A DNA stretch of 6,605 bases from Oscillospiraceae bacterium (GTDB lineage: Bacteria; Bacillota; Clostridia; Oscillospirales; Ruminococcaceae). Location: NCBI GenBank assembly GCA_017416665.1, contig JAFQBO010000362.1:1-6605 (forward strand), read 5' to 3'. Positions within the stretch are counted from its first letter, which is position 1. Each line of letters begins with the position of its first letter. Of the stretch, positions 4,200-6,605 are shown in pieces. A program made the position numbers and the translations under genes. The notes beneath the pieces are model-generated. The model had not been told where the DNA came from, did no database searches, and saw only the letters and a list, made by a program, of their open reading frames with translations.

Positions 4200-6605
4200 A
4201 TGAGATTAAAGAAAAAATTATTCAGTGCGGCACTTGCGGCATTTTGTGCGGCAAATACCTGTGCGGTAAGTATGCCGATTATGGCAGGTGCTGAGGAAAC
4301 AAGTACAGTTGTCGGTGATGCAAACCTTGACAGTGTTCTTAATATCCGTGATTCAGCGACTATTGCAGCTTACATGGTAAAGAAAATTTCAAATCCCAGT
4401 CTGACAATTTCAGAAACTGCTGACTATAATGGTGATGCAAAAATCAGCGTCTTTGATGCGGTGCATATTGCAAGAGCTATTTCACATGAATTGATTAATG
4501 AAGCAGGCGGAAAAGCAATCGAACGTGACACACATGATTATGCGTCCTTGTCTGTCGGAGAAGTCATTGGTCAGCCAGGTACAACAGTTTCAGTTCCTAT
4601 AAATGTTACCTGTAACAGCAATTTTGAATCAGCTGCTTTTCTTGTTGAATGGGAAGATGCAGAACTTAGTGTCGAAAGTGTAGTATACTCAAGTGCTTCA
4701 GTTAGTTCTGAAATGGGAGTAAACTGCGTTTCAGCGGCAGTTTATAGCGATCACGCTGTTGCAGATGGTGAAGTTGCAACTATTGAGGTTACAATTCCGG
4801 AAGATGCAGTTGCAGGAACAGAATATAAGCTCAACATTACAAAGATTGAAACATTTGCTGAATTTGAAGGTGAAGATTTAGCTGATACTGTTTCAGTTTC
4901 AGGCGGTACTGTTGTAGTATCTCCTAAACTTGAAGAAAGCATTTCTATTTATGAAGATGAATCTTATGAATTTTCAGATGATTATGATGTATGCGAAATT
5001 GTTTCAGTAAATAAGGAAATAGCAAAGATTACAAATAACGTTATTACTGCTGTTTCAGCTGGTACAACAATGATTGAATATTATGCAAACGAATATCTTC
5101 TCGGTACATCTACTCTTATAATCAAGGAGATTGAAGAATTTGAAATTGGTATTAATCAGCAGAAGTTTCTCTATGCTTCAGGAATTTCACCTGAGTATGT
5201 TGAATGGGAAGTAAGTGATCCTGCTGTTGCGGTTGTTGAAAATGGTATTTTAACAGGTCTTGCTGAGGGTACAGCTGAAATTAAGGGAACATATAACGGC
5301 GAAACATGTTACAGAGGCGTTGCTACAGTTGTAAAGGATGCCGTTGTGACTACACCTCCTGTTGAAACAACAACTACAACCAAAACAACGACAACAACTA
5401 CTACTGAATCTATTGTTTCACCTACTTTAACAGAGGTTACAACATCAGCAAATGAAGATGGTCAGATTATTGGTGACGCAAACCTTGATGGTGTTCTTAA
5501 TATCCGTGATGCGGCTCTTATTGCAATGCGTCTTGCAAGCGGCTCAGTCTCAGGAATATCGGTAGATTATGCCGATTATGACAGAGATGGAACAGTAAAA
5601 CTTTATGATATGCTAGCGATCCAAAAAGCTGTTGTAAATAATCTTGCATACAACCGAAGTGAAACAAAGCTTGAAAGAAAGGGCAGTTCATCTGCAAAGT
5701 TAAGTATCGGCAATGTTGCAACAGCCAACGCAGGTGAAACAATTTCTGTTCCTGTTAAGGTTGAATGTGGTGACAATTTTGAATCGGGTTCATTTGTTAT
5801 CGGATGGGACAGCTCTGAACTGACATTTTGTTCTTTTACAGATGAAAATCGTACAAATAGTTCAAAGGTAATTGGCAATGGATACTGTGCTTTTAGTACA
5901 AATGGTTCATCAGCTATTGCTGACGGCGAAATTGCAACTATTGAGTTTACAGTTCCTGCAGATGCAAAGGCTGGCGATACATACGAAATCTACTTCACAG
6001 ACGTAGAAACATTTGCTGAATTTGAAGGCGAAGATCTTGCTGATACAGTTTCTGTTTCAAGTGGTACTGTTACTGTAATTTCAAAGCCTGATGCGGAATA
6101 TTTCGTAAGTGAAGGTGAAAAGCTTGATCTTTCAGAATATTCAATGTTTGATATTACTACATCAGATGCCGATGTTGCAACTGTTGTAAAGAATACTTTA
6201 ACAGGCGTTTCAGCCGGTGTTACTTACATTCAGTTTGTACTTGAAGAAAATATAATCGAGTCAAAGGTAATGGTTATGTCACCAGCCGAAACTGAACTTA
6301 TGGTTGGCGAACAGAAATTTATCTATGCGTCTGACGATGCATCAGAGCTTACATGGATTTCAGAAGATTTAACAGTTGCAACAGTTAAAAACGGAAACGT
6401 AACAGCCGTTGCAGAGGGTACAACAAACATTTACGCAATCGAAAAGACAAGCGGTAAATATGTTTATTCCGGTACTGTAACTGTAACAGAAAGAGTGGCT
6501 GTAACAACTGCTCCTGATACTGATACTCCGACTACAACAACAAAAATTCAGAGTGTGGAGATAGGTGGTAATGTAACTCTGAAAGATGATTATGTTGACG
6601 AAGAT
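4200..6605 (+). CDS. Modular dockerin/cohesin-like/BIG2 protein, 3' partial
   Basis: The frame is open for 802 codons and runs off the window, so the C-terminus is unknown. Residues 1-31 are a signal peptide (cut probably at AGA before EE). Two tandem modules follow. Module 1 has a dockerin (37-98; calcium loops from D40 and D75), a cohesin-like beta-sandwich (116-241, opening LSVGEV and closing GTVVV), two BIG2-like halves (about 244-308 and 311-378, each with the VITAVSAGTT or ILTGLAEGTAE type strand) and a Thr linker (390-402, 12 of 13 Thr). Module 2 repeats this: dockerin 422-484, cohesin-like 500-627, BIG2-like 629-763, Thr linker to about 781. The second loop of dockerin 2 has Lys467 at the calcium position that normally holds Asn, Ser or Thr. 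It is probably an extracellular scaffolding or adaptor protein. Cohesin identity rests on pattern, not alignment. Confidence 0.88.
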   Translation, partial: MRLKKKLFSAALAAFCAANTCAVSMPIMAGAEETSTVVGDANLDSVLNIRDSATIAAYMVKKISNPSLTISETADYNGDAKISVFDAVHIARAISHELINEAGGKAIERDTHDYASLSVGEVIGQPGTTVSVPINVTCNSNFESAAFLVEWEDAELSVESVVYSSASVSSEMGVNCVSAAVYSDHAVADGEVATIEVTIPEDAVAGTEYKLNITKIETFAEFEGEDLADTVSVSGGTVVVSPKLEESISIYEDESYEFSDDYDVCEIVSVNKEIAKITNNVITAVSAGTTMIEYYANEYLLGTSTLIIKEIEEFEIGINQQKFLYASGISPEYVEWEVSDPAVAVVENGILTGLAEGTAEIKGTYNGETCYRGVATVVKDAVVTTPPVETTTTTKTTTTTTTESIVSPTLTEVTTSANEDGQIIGDANLDGVLNIRDAALIAMRLASGSVSGISVDYADYDRDGTVKLYDMLAIQKAVVNNLAYNRSETKLERKGSSSAKLSIGNVATANAGETISVPVKVECGDNFESGSFVIGWDSSELTFCSFTDENRTNSSKVIGNGYCAFSTNGSSAIADGEIATIEFTVPADAKAGDTYEIYFTDVETFAEFEGEDLADTVSVSSGTVTVISKPDAEYFVSEGEKLDLSEYSMFDITTSDADVATVVKNTLTGVSAGVTYIQFVLEENIIESKVMVMSPAETELMVGEQKFIYASDDASELTWISEDLTVATVKNGNVTAVAEGTTNIYAIEKTSGKYVYSGTVTVTERVAVTTAPDTDTPTTTTKIQSVEIGGNVTLKDDYVDED
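4311..5468 (+). repeat. Coding repeat module 1
   Basis: Residues 38-423 of the last gene form the first dockerin, cohesin-like, BIG2-like, Thr-linker unit. Against unit 2 the offset is 386 residues at the first calcium loop and again near the end of the cohesin-like domain, with one- or two-residue shifts in between. DNA at 4314-4352 matches 5472-5510 at 36 of 39 bases. DNA at 4848-4901 matches 6006-6059 at 49 of 54 and encodes an identical 18-residue peptide. Confidence 0.8.
5469..6605 (+). repeat. Coding repeat module 2, cut by window end
   Basis: Residues 424-802 repeat the order of module 1. The dockerin start, the DGE-ATIE strand and the TFAEFEGEDLADTV strand are best conserved, while the BIG2-like part has diverged. 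After the second, shorter Thr linker the sequence (KIQSVEIGGNVTLKDDY) does not begin a dockerin within the window as module 2 did, so whatever follows differs in spacing or type. Confidence 0.75.

Noticed and set aside
5364..5411. ACA/ACT-rich tract as a microsatellite or CRISPR-like repeat
   Set aside because: It stays in frame and encodes a Thr-rich linker between folded domains, which explains the repetition.
4751..5878. Antisense reading frames on the - strand (4751-4942, 5518-5742, 5603-5878)
   Set aside because: They mirror the repetitive Ser/Thr/Val-rich coding sequence of the modular gene, overlap one another in part and have no domain signal.

Overview
The window looks like AT-rich Firmicute DNA, most likely from a gut or rumen Ruminococcus-type organism (Oscillospiraceae). 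This is inferred from low GC, AGGAGG-type ribosome binding sites and two consecutive secreted proteins with type I dockerin repeats. One of these also has cohesin-like and BIG2-like domains and Thr-rich linkers, an architecture typical of cellulosome- or amylosome-forming ruminococci. No ribosomal or other taxonomic marker is present, so the genus is an inference.

Layout, all genes on the + strand. Bases 1-321 are AT-rich and non-coding, with a 40-base direct repeat (84-123 and 239-278) and a weak candidate promoter. Bases 322-484 form a 163-bp element with perfect 12-bp terminal inverted repeats and nested internal inverted repeats, resembling a MITE. Next come an unrecognised two-helix membrane protein with a coiled coil (543-1292) and, 36 bases on, an unrecognised lipoprotein (1329-2300). 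A dockerin-tailed secreted protein follows (2428-4083). It has three related beta-rich domains that may be NPCBM-type carbohydrate-binding modules. The last gene runs from 4200 past the window end. It has a signal peptide and two tandem copies of dockerin, cohesin-like domain, paired BIG2-like domains and Thr-rich linker.

The two dockerin genes share more than their domain type. Each is preceded by nearly the same roughly 50-base leader (2374-2427 and 4150-4199) after a different intercistronic hairpin. This suggests duplication of an expression cassette or a common control element. The likely shared theme is extracellular assembly: dockerins on one or both proteins dock to cohesins, possibly including those of the last protein, while the lipoprotein and membrane protein could be unrelated or could act at the cell surface. 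No catalytic enzyme domain, tRNA, rRNA or CRISPR array is visible, and no convincing U-tract terminator lies between the genes.
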